This document shows, piece by piece, positions 24,680 through 38,693 of a DNA stretch of 64,000 nucleotides (its first letter is position 1; the number at the start of each line of letters is the position of its first letter). Under the pieces are notes generated by a model. The model was not told where the DNA came from. It did not search any database and was given only the letters and a program-made list of their open reading frames with translations. Source of the stretch: Apostichopus japonicus (taxonomy: Eukaryota; Echinodermata; Holothuroidea; Aspidochirotida; Stichopodidae); contig NC_092581.1 of the NCBI RefSeq assembly GCF_037975245.1, positions 16,061,303 through 16,125,302 on the forward strand, given 5' to 3'. Made by a program: the position numbers and the translations under genes.

Positions 24680-26370
24680 GGCCTGGTTAGTCCCCTCAAA
24701 TAGTTCCCATACAGAATTCTTCCTTTTACATCTGAATATTATACAGTCAAAATCATTAAGGTCTTAAAAAACTAAAGATACAAACTTAGATTCTTCATCA
24801 AATTTTATCAACACTTTTCTTTTTAATTATTATTATTTTCTCACTGCAGAAACTCATAATCACAATTTTTTTGTTTTCTGTCTCATTTGCTTTCTTTTTA
24901 AAACAAGGTATATATACTACATTCCTTTAAAGGCCTAATTTTGCACAAGTAGCAACAAGAGCTGCTTCAATAAGAAACAAAATAAACCGACTGCTAAAAG
25001 AAACCACTGTACATCGACATTACATCGAGGCAGCCAAGAAAAGAAAAAAAAAAGAAGCCATGTTCATTTAGAGAGATAAAAGAATTACTGCATTACGACG
25101 ACACAACGACAAAGAGGGTCTGTCTTTGACAAGAATACGAAGAAGGAATTACAGAAGAAGATGGAACACAAAATCAATAGCAGAATAGACATTAGATGGA
25201 TATTTCCCAGGAAACGTTGCAAAAAAACAGAAGAAGTCCACGCTAGGCAGGTTAGGCAGAAATGGTTAAAACCTCGGGGGTAAAATCAGAAGAGAAGAGT
25301 AAAGAGGACATTGTGAGGGAAACATCCTTCTATATATTCAACAGAAGTTTGTCATCAATCTTATAAGCATGTAATATGTAGCTTTAGCTGATCATTTTGA
25401 ATGTAAGCTTCAGCACAGTATGTAGTCATTCATGGTGTAAAGTAACACAGTATTATAGCACGCTATATATAGAGTATACATATCGACTTTGCACGATAAT
25501 TTACAGAATTACTTGTCCATAATTTGCAAGTAATTTGCATGTATGGACAGATACATGCAGAGAACTTTGCAAAATTGTCTATAAAAAGGAAATAATATTG
25601 ACAAAGGGTTCAGTTTGGTGAGAGAGGGGGAAAAAGGGGTACATATTTATCATGAACTATAAAAAAATGGGACTTTTGAAAATGTCATTTATTAATTTAC
25701 TTTTTTTAATTAATAATTTGATATAGAATTTGTGATTTTTTAAGTAAATAGTTAAAAGTTTAGGACTGGCTTTTTCATTTCAGAACCACCTGCATCAGGT
25801 GGTAAGAAATATTCCTAATACACTATCTAATCTCAATTTTGTTTTCATTGGTAACAAAACTGAGCAATAATTCCAATTTCTAATTGACACTAAACTGGTT
25901 AAAAATTAAATCACTGAGAAAATGATAAAAATGATGCCTTTCCAAACTCTCATTAGCCAATCACAGCTCAGCTCTTCTGCTCATTCGATCTTCATACTAA
26001 CTATAACAATATATACTATACAACTACAGTGCTACAGTAACAATTAAGACCTCTCGATCCCCTCAAACTCCCCTCCCCTCCCCATCCCCACTATAGGCCA
26101 ACAATTGGACAGGTGCACTTCAACTGGCAAAAGGGGGGGGGGGGCATTGTGACTAATGATGCAATCAAGTTGTCAGATTGAGACAAATATCTCTTACTCG
26201 TCCCATTATGTTTGTGTCTATGGTAAAACATGTACCCTTCCAATACAGACTTTGTTCTTTACATATAAATTTATAATCAATGGAACAGTGAATAAGGATT
26301 TATAAACCTGTTTTTCGAAAAAGCAAAAATATAACATTGGCTATATATGGTTTCCAACTAATGACTTCCT
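24680..26370. other. AT-rich non-coding DNA
   Basis: Poly(G) tract at 26133-26144; nothing else recognised. Confidence 0.4.
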
Positions 26371-26379
26371 AGCTTGATC

Positions 26380-26835
26380 TGCAAACTAAGTTATAGTGCA
26401 GTAGTCAGCCTAATTTAGTTGACATCAATTATCAAATACCATACTTTGTACGTAGTAAGTACACTAACACAAGTATGAGTCACCAAAGCATCCCCTCACT
26501 ATCAGTAGTGGTGAGAGAAAAAAAAGTGCATATTCATCATTTATTATGAAAATATCATTTTTTTTCTTAAATTAATAATATATTACCCCTCAATCAAACG
26601 AAAATTTTTGATAATAATTACAAGTAATTGGAAGCTTGATGGGGTCGTGAGAGCCAGTACAATGCACCAGCAATTTCCAACTAACCAGAACTATCCCAGA
26701 GGAATCTCAGAGCTGAGCTAGAGTACAGTAGTCAGCCTAATTAGTCGACATCAATTATCAAGTACAATTCGATACATTAGGTAGTAGTACAATCACAATG
26801 TCATAGGAATGAGTCACCAAAAGTTCACCTCAAAA
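26380..26835 (+). repeat. diverged direct repeat, about 320 bp apart
   Basis: GCAGTAGTCAGCCTAATTTA, GACATCAATTATCAA and ATGAGTCACCAAA appear in order near 26398-26490 and again near 26725-26825, preceded in both cases by TTTCCAACTAA. Confidence 0.7.
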
Positions 26836-26839
26836 TCGG

Positions 26840-29800
26840 AAGTGGCATGACTTCCATATCTAAAATTATTATCCCTGTATTACTGCTTATTATCGGCAAA
26901 TATTATTGGACTGCTCTCAAAAGCCTGTACTGTAAATGAGTGTTGCAATTCAGGAAAACGCCAGTGCCAGCTTGATTTTTTAACTACAGTAGTAGATTGT
27001 TTAGAAAGCACTGGCATTTTTTTCGAAAGTGGCTGAAAATTGTGATATTCTAGGTAGACTGATCTTTTTATTAAATTCGCACCAAACAGCAAGATAGATG
27101 GAGATAGAGTTCGTCTGCCTCAGTCTTATTGAACAGTGAGCATGTTCATACAGTGGATATTAAATTGGTTCCGAGAAATTTAAGCTCTTTATAGCTTCTG
27201 TATATATAGCATAGCATGTGTATCGTACATTTCTCTTGAGATATATATTGTCTTGAACAGTAAGATATAGATCAACACCTCGATCACTCATCTGCCTACC
27301 TCTTCCTGTTATTGAACAAAGAGATTGTTATACTGTCGATATTTAAGGCAATAGTAGCTAAATTACACACACACACACACACACCAGAGAATTACCAATA
27401 TTTTATCAGAAAATTCAAATACTTCAAAACTAATTAAGTTCTTGAGAGATAACTTCTTGAGATGTGCAAATTGGTAATTACATATGTCAAAACAGATAAC
27501 AGTGTTTACATAGTGAACTAATTAATGCAGCAATTTGTAATTAAGTTATGAAACCACAGATATGATCATAATTATACAGATAACTGTGCTAGACAGGACT
27601 GCCAGGGTTGTAACCTAGTCACTTTTAGTATAATGCCGATTCGAGTCATTACCACTCATTTTAATTTTTTGGAGTGGAGTCATTGCAATTTTTTTGGTTT
27701 GGGGGGGGGGTTAGGTGTGAGGGGAAGGAGGGTGGGTGTGTGTGGGGGGTACAGTAAGTTACCAAATTGTTCGAGTCAATTGACTTTGAAATTTAGTGAC
27801 TTATCACGACTGCACCATTTCAGTTAACTTCAAAACATCACAATCTTTGATATTTCTAGAAAAAGATCCATTCTGTTAATAGATTCAACAGCTTCTTGTT
27901 TTATCGATAAAAATTAAACCACAAAAATAGTTTCAAACAAACGCATGTCTTGCATGAAGTGGTTGTTTTATACTACTGCAGAGATACAGTGCACATCTGT
28001 ATACCATCGTTAATAAATAACGAGGCACTCACTGACAAATGAATTGGTGCAAGATGACAGTAAGTGACTATGAGAAACGAGCCAAACAATTGAAATCACA
28101 AAATTAAATTTAAAAATTTTAAATTTATACCACACTTGATATTTTCTCAACTGCTAAAATTAGGAATGCTTCAAGTTCAAGGAAGATTGGCCAAGATCAC
28201 ATAATTTTTGGGCGAAAAATGTATATATGGGTAGGTATTGTGTGCATGGGTTCACATTTTGCTGCAATTGGGACCTCTTAGCTGAACATTATAGGGAGTG
28301 AAATGTGGTAAGAAAAGGTCCAATGCTTTTGCCGATGGGTAGGCCATATATATATGCAACCTTGAGTACTGTATGACTGAACTACATGAAATGGTTGAAA
28401 AGTCAATTTTCTTTAGGGGAATTTACCGTAACAATATTCAGAGCTTAAATACTATATAATTTTTCTTAAGTCTGCAGGCCATAAAAAAATTGTTAAGAAA
28501 ATGCCAAAATGCTCCTCGGGCCAATGAAATTTGAAAAATGTAGTACATCATATTTGGCAATTTTTGGCCTTAAATATACCAAACTGGCCACCCTGATGGG
28601 TACTGTACTACTAAAGTACACTAAATTTAAAGTACTCTCGGACTTTCACTGCAAAACCAAATGTCTAACAAAGGTATTCCCCCAATAATTTCAACAAATG
28701 AGATTCTCAAATGTAACATGTAGGTCAGGGTCTTTTAACGGTAGGCTGCCTGCAGGAAAGATTGGACCCAAAAGAGATTTCACAATTCGGCAGGGGCCAA
28801 AAAATTTTGTTTTAAAAAATCTAAGCCGATAATCTTGCACTTATCAGGTACATGCCATCAGTCAGCCCTTAATACCTTGGGTGTTAGTACACTACCCTGC
28901 ACACACACAGTAGTTCAAAGCTGAGGTACAGTACAGTATACAATCAGAATGGTTCTCTCTGCTTCTTTGCTCATTGGCATTCCTGGACCATATCAAAAGA
29001 TTAAATTAACACCATATTTATGAGGGTTGGAGCTGGTTCCATTAATACAGAACACTTAAAGTGAATTATGAAATAATACAGCAGTCATGTTGGTACAAAT
29101 TTAACTGTTCAATGATTTTACAACAATTGCGTACATTGTTCATCAATGTCTGAAGTGCATTTTTCTAATTGTTTACAGTTTCCACGGAGATAATCGGTAC
29201 TTATCCTTCATAAAAGCACAGATGTGTTATAAATTCACAGATCTAATAAAGATAATATATCGGTGATACCCGCACATCAACCGCAAAAATTAATGTGACG
29301 ACACTGGCAGAGACGCCGCCGCCGAGATGAGCACAAATCTATTTTCCGCCTGCTAACCTAGTACTCTTATCTTATGTGGGGATCAATAACAACCTCAAAC
29401 ATCTACATACCACTGGTGTCATCAAATTGTTTCTTTATGACATTGGTGAGAAGACCAGTTATCAATGACCTCTTCATCACCAGCTCATATCATATGAAAT
29501 AAAAAAGAGTAAACCCACACATTCCAAAATTGGCTTAACAGGATTAATCAACACTTCTGAGCATACTGACACACAACCAATATCCTGTGAATGCCATCAT
29601 AAGGTGATGTTAACGAGGAAACTCTTCCAGTTATCATCGATTTTTGAATGTCGTTGAAGGTTGCATCAATCTGTTTTGATGGTAAAGATCATTTTAATGA
29701 CACTGGTCATGATAACAATGGATGTTTATTGGATTCCTTTACACAAAGACAACACTGTAGAGTGTGAAACGTGACAAGACAGAGAGATAAATCCTATCAA
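26840..29800. other. AT-rich non-coding DNA
   Basis: G-rich run at 27700-27750. No exon or element end recognised; the 28728-28800 patch weakly resembles a decayed CAGGGG-type hAT end. Confidence 0.4.
27366..27384. repeat. (AC)n microsatellite
   Basis: About 9 AC units in AT-rich non-coding DNA. Confidence 0.8.
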
Positions 29801-29810
29801 GTATCAACTT

Positions 29811-30232
29811 GAAACCTTATTGTAGGTAGGTTCACTACTCTAGATACAATTTGAAACCTTATTGTAGGTAGGTTTGCTACTCTAGATACAATCTGAAACC
29901 TTATTGTAGGTACAGTAGGTTTGCTACTCTAGATACAATTTGAAACCTTATTGTAGGTAGGTTTGCTACTCTAGATACAATTTGAAACCTTATTGTAGGT
30001 AGGTTTGCTACTCTAGATACAATTTGAAACCTTATTGTAGGTAGGTTTGCTACTCTAGATACAATTTGAAAGGTACAGTAGGTTTGCTACTCTAGATACA
30101 ATTTGAAACCTTATTGTAGGTACAGTAGGTTTGCTACTCTAGATACAATTTGAAACCTTATTGTAGGTAGGTTTGCTACTCTAGATACAATTTGAAACCT
30201 TATTGAAGGTAGGTTCCCTACCTCTGATATCA
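29811..30232 (+). repeat. 42-bp minisatellite with 5-bp insertion variants
   Basis: About ten units built from GAAACCTTATTGTAGGTAGG and TTTGCTACTCTAGATACAAT. Three units (starting about 29895, 30068 and 30105) carry CAGTA inserted after GGTA; the 30068 unit also lacks about 10 bp. The last unit breaks down after AGGTTCCCTACC. Confidence 0.92.
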
Positions 30233-30589
30233 AGAAATTGATATCTCGTTTGAGTGGTAAAAGTAAAGACGCCTGAAATTAATAAAAATAGATTTTATAT
30301 AAAACAAAATGAAAATCCAAAATTTTTTAGCAGAGAATGGAATTACTGTAGAGTGTAAGGACTCACACAAACAGACAGTACACATGGATACACCAAGGAA
30401 CCAACACTGTACAAAACAGCACACTCTATGAAAGAGACTAAATCCCTAAATTTTCATTAATTAGTTGACTCTCCTGTTCACAAACATAATTTATGTGCCA
30501 AAAGAGAAGATCTCAAAGAAATTCACAGTAAATATATTAGAACAGTAGATGAAATTGATTTCTCAACAAATTGCAGGAATTATATGCAT

Positions 30590-31640
30590 CTGTAGGTCTA
30601 AACCACATGCTCATAGTATTTCCCAATCACGTAGTTGAGGTAGATAGGAAAGTGCATACAGATGTTGACTGGGAGACAGTAAAACTAAGAAGAGTGTAAT
30701 CAATCTTGAGGATCATAATGTTTCAAATTTTGGGGATATTTTGTGAATACATCTGGCAACAACCACTGACTCAATGATATCATTGAGAAAATTAAGCTGA
30801 AAACGTCATTTTTTTTCTTTTTAAATAATATTGCAATCAATTATCAACCGAGGAAAATAATCATTTTCACAAAAGAGTTGCATTTTGGATGCAGAAAATA
30901 TTGACAGCTATGCAAACATTCAAAATCTATCAGGTTTCAAGGATAAATCAACAAGAAGATAAATAATAGCCTAAGTAAAGCGTTTGAAGAATATCATCTG
31001 TCATGATGACATCATAGACCAGTGAAGACACCAACAGTATTTGGGATCCACTTGTTTGTAAGAGAAGTTTTAGCCAGTCAAGTTTCACCCAGTCAATAAT
31101 ACTGTGGTAATCACCCAGTATCTCTAGTTAAAAGATATATTCTGGTGGCTAAAGTTGATAGCTGAACAAAAATGCTGAATTTTTTGGGAATCTAACTGTG
31201 AAAACCACATCCTCATAGCATTTTGTATTGTGAAGATATGAATTTTTTAAATTTAGTGATATTTTGTAAATTGCATCTGGCAACACCAGAATGTATGATG
31301 TCATCAGGGCACTTCAGCTGAAAATGTCCACGTTTTTCTTAATAATATCTCAATCATTTATTCATAAACAAATAGAATATTTCTACAAAAAGATGCATTT
31401 TGATGAAATTCTAACTACAGAGAACTTTGACAGCTATGCAAACATTCCAAAATAAATCAGGTTTCAAGTATAAATCAACAAGAAGATTATAAAAGCCTAA
31501 ATAAAGCTTCCAAAGAGCATTTGCCAAGATGACATCACAGAACCCCGCTACTGTGATCCAACTTCCTGGAGTAGTTGAGGGTTTAGCCATTCAAAAACGG
31601 TCACATTCAATCAAACGAATATCTCAAGTTAAAGGGCATG
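30590..31640 (+). repeat. old tandem duplication, units of about 500-600 bp
   Basis: Blocks in the same order in both units: AACCACAT.CTCATAG, ATTTTG..AATT/TACATCTGGCAACA, GACAGCTATGCAAACATTC, CAGGTTTCAAG.ATAAATCAAC, GATGACATCA. Unit 1 about 30590-31150, unit 2 about 31195-31640. No coding capacity. Confidence 0.75.
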
Positions 31641-31792
31641 ATATATTGATGGGGTTTTCAACTACCACTGTGGAATATTTTTCTCTTCAATACAACTTTT
31701 CACATTGTCTGTCATCAGAATATTACCCTTTTTAAGTACTTCAGATACTGAGATAGGGTTTTGACTTAAGTTCAATAATTATTTTTGCTAAA

Positions 31793-31860
31793 TACAGTAA
31801 GCCTTTACATTATCTGCCTAATATCCCTAAAGTAATACTAAACGGACAGATATCCAAAAG
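31793..31860 (+). mobile_element. possible pogo/Tigger-like terminal repeat fragment
   Basis: TACAGTAAGCCTTTACATTA, followed by CTGCCTAATATCCCTAAAG and GGACAGATATCC, has the layout of a Tigger-like TIR. The other end is not recognised. Confidence 0.28.
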
Positions 31861-31869
31861 AACTCTCAT

Positions 31870-34480
31870 CATTAAGGGTGTACTATCACTCTGTATGATG
31901 CCAATAAAGGCTTGTCAAATTTTGAAGGAAGCCAAATTCAAATCAGGTGAATAATTTTGTGGTCAACTTTTGTGTAGCAGTTTAAAGGCCTTGGATGTTT
32001 TCTCTCCTAAAATACAATGTTTTCCTGTGTAAATTAAAAATAGCTAGATACAACTTTTAACACTTGTATAGCAGCTTTAAAATTTTGCATATAGCATTTT
32101 GTGATGTCATATAAATTAATCCCTGCAAATTAATTAATTTTTACTCAGGAAGGAAAAACTGTTGCAGGGTTTTGGAAAATTGGAAGATAGGTGTCCAGAC
32201 TGACCATACCGTATCATAAATTTATGGCAATTTGATAAATGTATTCCAATTTCCAAAATTGGTTTGTCTTTTATCCTTCAACATAGAAAAGAAAAGACAC
32301 GTCTGCATAAACATGAGATATAAGAAAGAATGTTAGAAAACTATTTGACTGCATAAAATGATAACTTTTAAACAGTGAGAAATCGTAACAGAGTACAGAC
32401 AATAGCAATTTGTAGAGCCAAATGTTTGAACAATGTAGTACTTTATGTGTTTAGTTATAATTGACATTAATGTGTACCTTTTTTGCACCCCTCTTTACAA
32501 TATATACACTATGTTTCATGCAAGACGAAACATTGGTCTCCCAAACTTGAAAACATTTTAATCTGGAGTTACTGTCACAACACATACTGTATAGTGTATA
32601 CAGTTTAATAAAGATAGTCCTGAATTTAATTTGTTCTGACCACAGACAACATTACAACATTCCTAAAGTTGCTTCATCTTGGGGTTCTTTTTTGTCCGGT
32701 CTTCTGCAATCTCATATTGAATAGTGAGGAAGGATTAACAGGACTTAACAGTTTTCCCTTTTTATAACCCATGAGAATAATTATAGCACTGCTACATTGA
32801 CAACACATGACCTTTAAATATTTGTAGGGACTTAACAAATCAAACTTTTAAGATCACAAACACTATTTTGCAAATATATGATACAGTAAAAATTTATTTA
32901 TGTCAAAAGCAGCAGCATCTTGTTTTAACATAAATTTATTTGTTTATTAATTTATTTTTTTACGATTGTTATTTCTAATTTTTATTTTTTTGTACCAATT
33001 AGGAAATATATTGCATATTAGATATTTCCAGCATATTTTAGGACATGATTCATACACAAATCTGCCCACTGAGATGTTGGACCTGAAGGATTAACTGGCT
33101 GAAAAAGGTTAACATCTCTACTTACAATGTAAATTGATACTTTGAAGAGAGAGTAAACAAGTGAACAGCAGACAAGTTTAGAATGGAATCATATAAAATA
33201 ATGAAATTATGAACCTAGGACAATCAAGGCGATGGAAAGGAAAGATATGAGTAGAGAGAGGCAGTGGGAACGGTGTCCCTTTATGTTGCCTTTAAGTTGC
33301 CATGGAATGTCATTAAACTTTTAAGACCACAAAGAACGTTTAGACAACACAGTAATAGAACATACAATAATGGACAAAAGAATGAGTACATTTTACAGCA
33401 AAACAAAATTATACAAAAGGCAAATTATATGTAAATTTTCCAAAAAGATGTTGAATGGTTTTGTCAATAATGTCCAGTCAACTCTAACAATGGTAGATTA
33501 CTTACAGTTTAATACAGTTATTTTGTGTTTACCAAAAATATCAATGTTTCCAATATTAGGAACTCAGTGTTGCATTCATTTTGTACCCTTCTTTTGCAAA
33601 ATATAATATTAGTTTGACAAGAGATTGCCATAACATGCTTGAAATGTTTATTTTCGAAACTTAACGATCTAGACTTGAATCTTACTAGGTTTCTCCTTGC
33701 CAAAACAGCATTTCATTAACAGAGCAGTACAGTATATACCTTTTGATTTTCTTATGGGAAGAAATCACTGAGGTCTAATTTATATAACATTATGGAGTGT
33801 ATCCAGCACAGTTAGTTGAAACAGTACTTGATTAGGAAAATGTTTACACCAATGCACAGGTTCTAGCCACAGTAGAATGCTCTAATTAAACAAGACACAT
33901 GTTTGTAAGATTATCATCACAACGTCATGAACAGTTATCAGGATAATCAGCATCATTTGTTTTGTTAAGTCACAAGGATGAATGTCTTTCCAAACTTCAC
34001 GCAATGTTCACTGAAATATGATTCATACAGTACTTGACATAGTGTAACTAGGCTTAGAACTATGTGCTGTGTAATTCAAATTGCTAACATTATGTTCAGC
34101 CTCCTAGTCCTACTACTACTACTGGCCTATAAAAACAATGTCAACATTTTTAGCTGAGGAAAAAACCAGCTGCAAAAATATATCCGATTATAACACTGTG
34201 CGTTCTACCTAAGTGAATGTACATGATGGAAAATGGAAATCGGTACCTTATTGATGTAAATCGTAATTTAAATCAAGAAAATTAAGTCTTGTCTGAATTT
34301 ATAGGCTTGACTAAGTTAACTCATACTAACGTGTAGCTACAGTAGAACAATACTATTCTGCACAGTCGATCGTGTTGTCTGAAGTCACCATCTCAAGTCC
34401 TGCATCAACTTCATCACACAAATACAAATGGTTCTATCTGGGATAAATAAAATTATTCTTAAACCTCCGTTATTTTTATC
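31870..34480. other. AT-rich non-coding DNA
   Basis: No coding signal or recognisable repeat boundary over 2.6 kb. Confidence 0.4.
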
Positions 34481-34489
34481 CTTGCTTAC

Positions 34490-34691
34490 CATGAGTATAA
34501 GGTACGTTCCGAGTATTTATGTTGAAAGCGATAAGACAAATTTATCGATGGACCTAAGATGAAATTCTTGGGCCGCTCACCTTCAATTATTCCAAAGTGA
34601 CATTCCGATATATATGTAAACCATGAAATTCCGTAAGCCTGTCCGTCCGTTTCCAACCGGTAATTTGTTGTGTTGTATGTTGTTTCCACAA
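34490..34691 (-). CDS. candidate internal exon, unknown protein
   Basis: On the minus strand a 200-bp open frame lies between an acceptor-like CACTCTAG and a strong donor ATG|GTAAGC. The peptide has balanced composition, including ETDGQAYGISWFTYISECHF and a basic/aromatic end, unlike the neighbouring AT-rich junk translations. No partner exons were found and no family is recognised. Confidence 0.25.
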
Positions 34692-35038
34692 CTAGAGTGC
34701 TTGTGCCCAAATTGCATTGTCAATATAATGCTGCATTATAGACGGAATTACTAGACTTTTTAAATCATTATGTATACCAAACCGTCTTCGTCAATTTATG
34801 AGTAGCGCCACCTTTTTTCTTCTTGCGCTTGAAATTACACTATAAAATGTTCATGTTGCAAGTTATCTGTCATTTCCCAGGGGCGCAGAATTTTACAAAA
34901 GAGGGATGTGGCCCTGAGATTGTCAAGGATTTCCCAGAAATCATTTTAAAAGTATGATGGTGCACTCTGAGGCATATAAAGGCTAAGCGATAGATCTAAT
35001 CTCAAGGTTGTGCTCATAACTACTGAAATTATCATTCA

Positions 35039-35100
35039 ACCTCTGAAAAGATCCTGCTAGGATTGAAACACCAGGCCCATTTATACTTTTACACGAACAT
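35039..35100 (+). repeat. hairpin motif GATCCTGCTAGGATT, copy A
   Basis: CCTCTGAAAA, stem-loop GATCC-TGCTA-GGATT, then GAAACACCAGGCCC and CTTTTACAC. It lies in a block that begins CAGGGGCGCAGAA (34878) and ends GGATCCGCGACTG (35178), which could be a further decayed hAT-like element, but no target duplication is visible. Confidence 0.65.
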
Positions 35101-35646
35101 TATCTTTGTGAGTTTTAAGGGAGTGTACACCACCAAAGCCCCTCCCGCACCCCACAAATTCACCTGGATCCGCGACTGCTTTGACATTCAAGCCAACTAT
35201 TAATTGTCTTGCATCAAACGGCGGAAACAATTATTGGCAGAATTTTTTTGGGATACACTGTACTGTTACGCTAACTTGAACGCTGTTATATGTAGGCCTA
35301 TGGGTGTTTACTTGATAACGCTTTTGGGCTTTGTGTGTAATAATGTATTTTTGCCCATGGTTAGGTTACTATTACAGCAATGACATATTACTGTTATATT
35401 CATTACATTCAGGCATGACGAGAGGGGAGTAACCGGGATCATTCACGGGGCCCGGAGAATTAGAAAGGATGGATCAGGTTAGGGCCTCAGCCGCCCACCA
35501 GAAACAGAATCTTCATATGCCTACGCAATGAATGTACTATGAATTTGAAATAATTGAAACTGTTTCTGACTGATTGTCATTAACCAGACTCAGCCCATTG
35601 GAGCGTCGAGGGTCGGGTCTGGCCCTAGCTGCAATTATGTCACTGG

Positions 35647-37088
35647 TAGGGATGCACCGGATCCAAATTTTTGGATCCGGCCGGAACCGGACTTTGCCGA
35701 ATAGTACATGCAATCCGGCAGGATTTTATCCGGCCGGAACCGGATTTTTTCATTACACAAAAGAAAATCATTAATAAGAAGTCGAAGTATGAAACAAGGA
35801 ACAAATCTTAGGTGAGGTATACGCATATTATAGAGAAGGTGAAATTAAGACCCCATTTATGAGATTAAATATGACTTGAAGTGGTGTAATCTACATTCTT
35901 TAATAAAATAACTACAATATAATTGTTGACAAGCTTGATACAGTATGTAAATTTGTTTGCTGGAAAAATACTGCATACTACCTATGAAGTTTGTTTTTAA
36001 ACGGGAAGCTACATTTCACAAATCTAATACTTTATACTGAATAAAAAGATTTAATTGTTGTAGTAACACTACTATCAGGATTTAGAATTGTCTTTTATTA
36101 TTCATTACTTGTGAACAAATTTTTACACTGCAATATTATCTGTAAAAAAAAAAAAAAAAAAAAGCATTGCATCTTTCCAGAAGTGGAAGAAAATTCTTAT
36201 CTATCTTTTATCTATCCTTTAAAATGGAATTAAATGTTCATTAGAACACTTAATGATTTAGGTTTTTCATGAACTTTTAGGAACTTTCATGGTGACAAGA
36301 GATATCTCTTTCTGTGAGAAAATTAGATACTGTTTTTTCTGTGACTGGCACCCCATTTGGTGGAAACTCTTCATCTATTTATAAAAGTGCCAAGATTATA
36401 ATTTGCATATTGCCATGACCACAAACAATGAGTAACAATTGACAGCTTTCTAGACAGGAAATGGACTGTAGTGGTCCACAAAAAGATCCATTGTTTTGAC
36501 TTCTTAAGGTCCTAATGCACATGTTTGGATTTTGGACATTTCATTTCATGCAAGTGTTTCTCTCTGACCATTAAGAGATTGTTTCACACATAAAAATTCA
36601 GAGAAAACATGAATGCCAACAATAATGGGAAAGTAAAGATTCAATGGAACAGTATTTTGACTGATAAGTATATGAATGGTCTATTTGAACTGCACAATAT
36701 TAAACTGATGAAGGCTGCAAGAAATGATTTCACTGCAAACTGTATTTGTTGTAGCTTTATATTATTACAGTAGTTGTATTATTTTGGTTGATCTTTAGAA
36801 ACAGTGGGTCAGACCATTGAGAAAATTAAATTAAACATGTTAAACCTAATTTTTCCTTACTTTGAATGTTTTTATTAATTTTTGAAAAATAGGTTACATT
36901 GATTTAAGTTACTACCAACACTATTTAAGGAAAAATTCTGGCCAGATTTTGAAAAAGATCTGGGCAGATTTTGAAAAAGATCCGGCCGAATTTTGAAAAA
37001 TATCCGGCCGGAACCGGAACCAGAACCAGATAATTTCTCACTATCCGGCCGGATAGTCCGGCCGGACCGGATATCCGGTGCATCCCTA
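35647..37088. mobile_element. non-autonomous hAT-type transposon (1442 bp)
   Basis: Terminal inverted repeats TAGGGATGCACCGGATCC at the left and GGTGCATCCCTA at the right, extended by CCGG-rich subterminal repeats on both sides. Flanked by a perfect 8-bp duplication GTCACTGG (35639-35646 and 37089-37096), the hAT signature. The interior is AT-rich with an A19-type tract near 36150 and no transposase frame, so it must have moved in trans. Confidence 0.88.
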
Positions 37089-37099
37089 GTCACTGGACC

Positions 37100-38690
37100 A
37101 CCTTTGTCAAGTCTTCAAATAAGAATGCATTATTCTTAATTTTATATTCCCTTATTTCCCATGATTCACTGTGGGGCACTTGTTATAGCACTCTCTGACC
37201 CCATTTCTTCAGGCCTGTCCTCTGCCCCCACCCCATCCCATCCCGCTTGACCCTTCGATATTTTTTTTTTATGACAGGCTTGTGAAAACCAACTGATTGA
37301 CGACTCCTGGCATATGTATGTAAATAAAGTATGATTTGCAGATGAACCATAATTCCATACCCGATTAATTTATCTGCAAAAGACAGCCTTAGCCATTTAT
37401 GGCTCTGGCTAAAGCATAGAAATTAACAATTTCTATGGGCTAAAGGGACTATGAATAGAGGGCGGAATACACAATATAGTGATTGGAAGAAAAAAAAGCT
37501 CGTGGTTGGGAAAGGATTTGTTCACGCCAGAAGAAACGATCGATGGGCTTTTCGACATCATCACACTGGTTCTTTTTTGTATCTGGTAAGGAGGAGGGAG
37601 GGGTGGTCGATTGGGAAGGTGAGCCATGGAAGTCATGGGGGGTGGGGTATTTGGTCATCATTCCAGGAAGCGAAAGTTTTCTATGTGCTATCATTACCTT
37701 CACGTTAATCTTTATAAAGTTGTAATGGATTTCCTGATAAAATATCTCACATTGGACCCAATTTCAGCCGCATTCTATCTATATCTATCACCATCCATTT
37801 CTCCACACCACATACAACCATGTTAACGGGGGAAGAAACCCTATTATTTCGCCACTTGCAATAAATCTTAGTTCTTTACTCATACACCATTGATACACTC
37901 GTCTGGGTGTTTATATAATGAAAACTTAGCGTAGCCTATATAAAATATAACACGAAGCACTTGTTTGACTTTAGCGACTTAATTATAAAGCTGTATGTGT
38001 ACCATGGGTTACGATTGAATAAATTTCATTCATTCATTATATTGGCCAATCATCTGTCTGCTTCAACCAATCTCCAATAGATCTAATAAAACCAACTAAT
38101 TCAATGCGTGGCATTCACAATTCGAGTGTCTATTATGTACCATTACCTTCTCTGAGGTCACGTTATCATAAAGGAATCCCCTCACGGAGAAGTGAGCTGA
38201 GATTAATTCATTAAGTAACTCTCACTTGTTAATTAGCCTATACAATTTGTATGTTTAAATCGATCGTGAATGTCAGATCGCTCCGGTCCGGCGCTTGTTC
38301 TTTTAGAACTTCAATTAAATTGTGACAAGATTGGTTCATAAGTGTCCTTGCGTGTGGACCTAATTATAGCCTGTATTTATAGCCTGTATTTGCGCCAGAG
38401 AGCACCATATTACGTCGAAAACTGTTCTTTGCTGTGAGAAATCACCCAGTCCCTTCTATATGAGGGTCTGCCTCAATGACGTCAGGGTTACGGGTATAAT
38501 CCTTCCATTCATGCTCTTCAACATACTAGCCACAAAGACCACTGAAATCCTATTTGCTAACGTATCTATGCAGATTTTTTCCTTTTACCGTTTTCCCGGT
38601 ATGGGCTAAAGGTATCGCACCACAATTAGAGTAGTACACGTCCGCCTGAGAGGTTAACCATTGTCAGAAAATTGCCCTAAAGTGCCCCAC
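37100..38690. other. non-coding DNA
   Basis: Several overlapping 60-85 codon frames at 37433-37826 arise from a purine-skewed stretch and lack domains. A segment at 38500-38600 (CCATTCATGCTCTTCAACAT) recurs at 42321, between the two reductase-like exons. Confidence 0.4.
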
Positions 38691-38693
38691 TGT

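Noticed and set aside
34878-35178. Possible TIR element (CAGGGGCGCAGAA ... GGATCCGCGACTG)
   Set aside because: The termini pair poorly and the 8-bp flanks do not match, so it is not called as an element.
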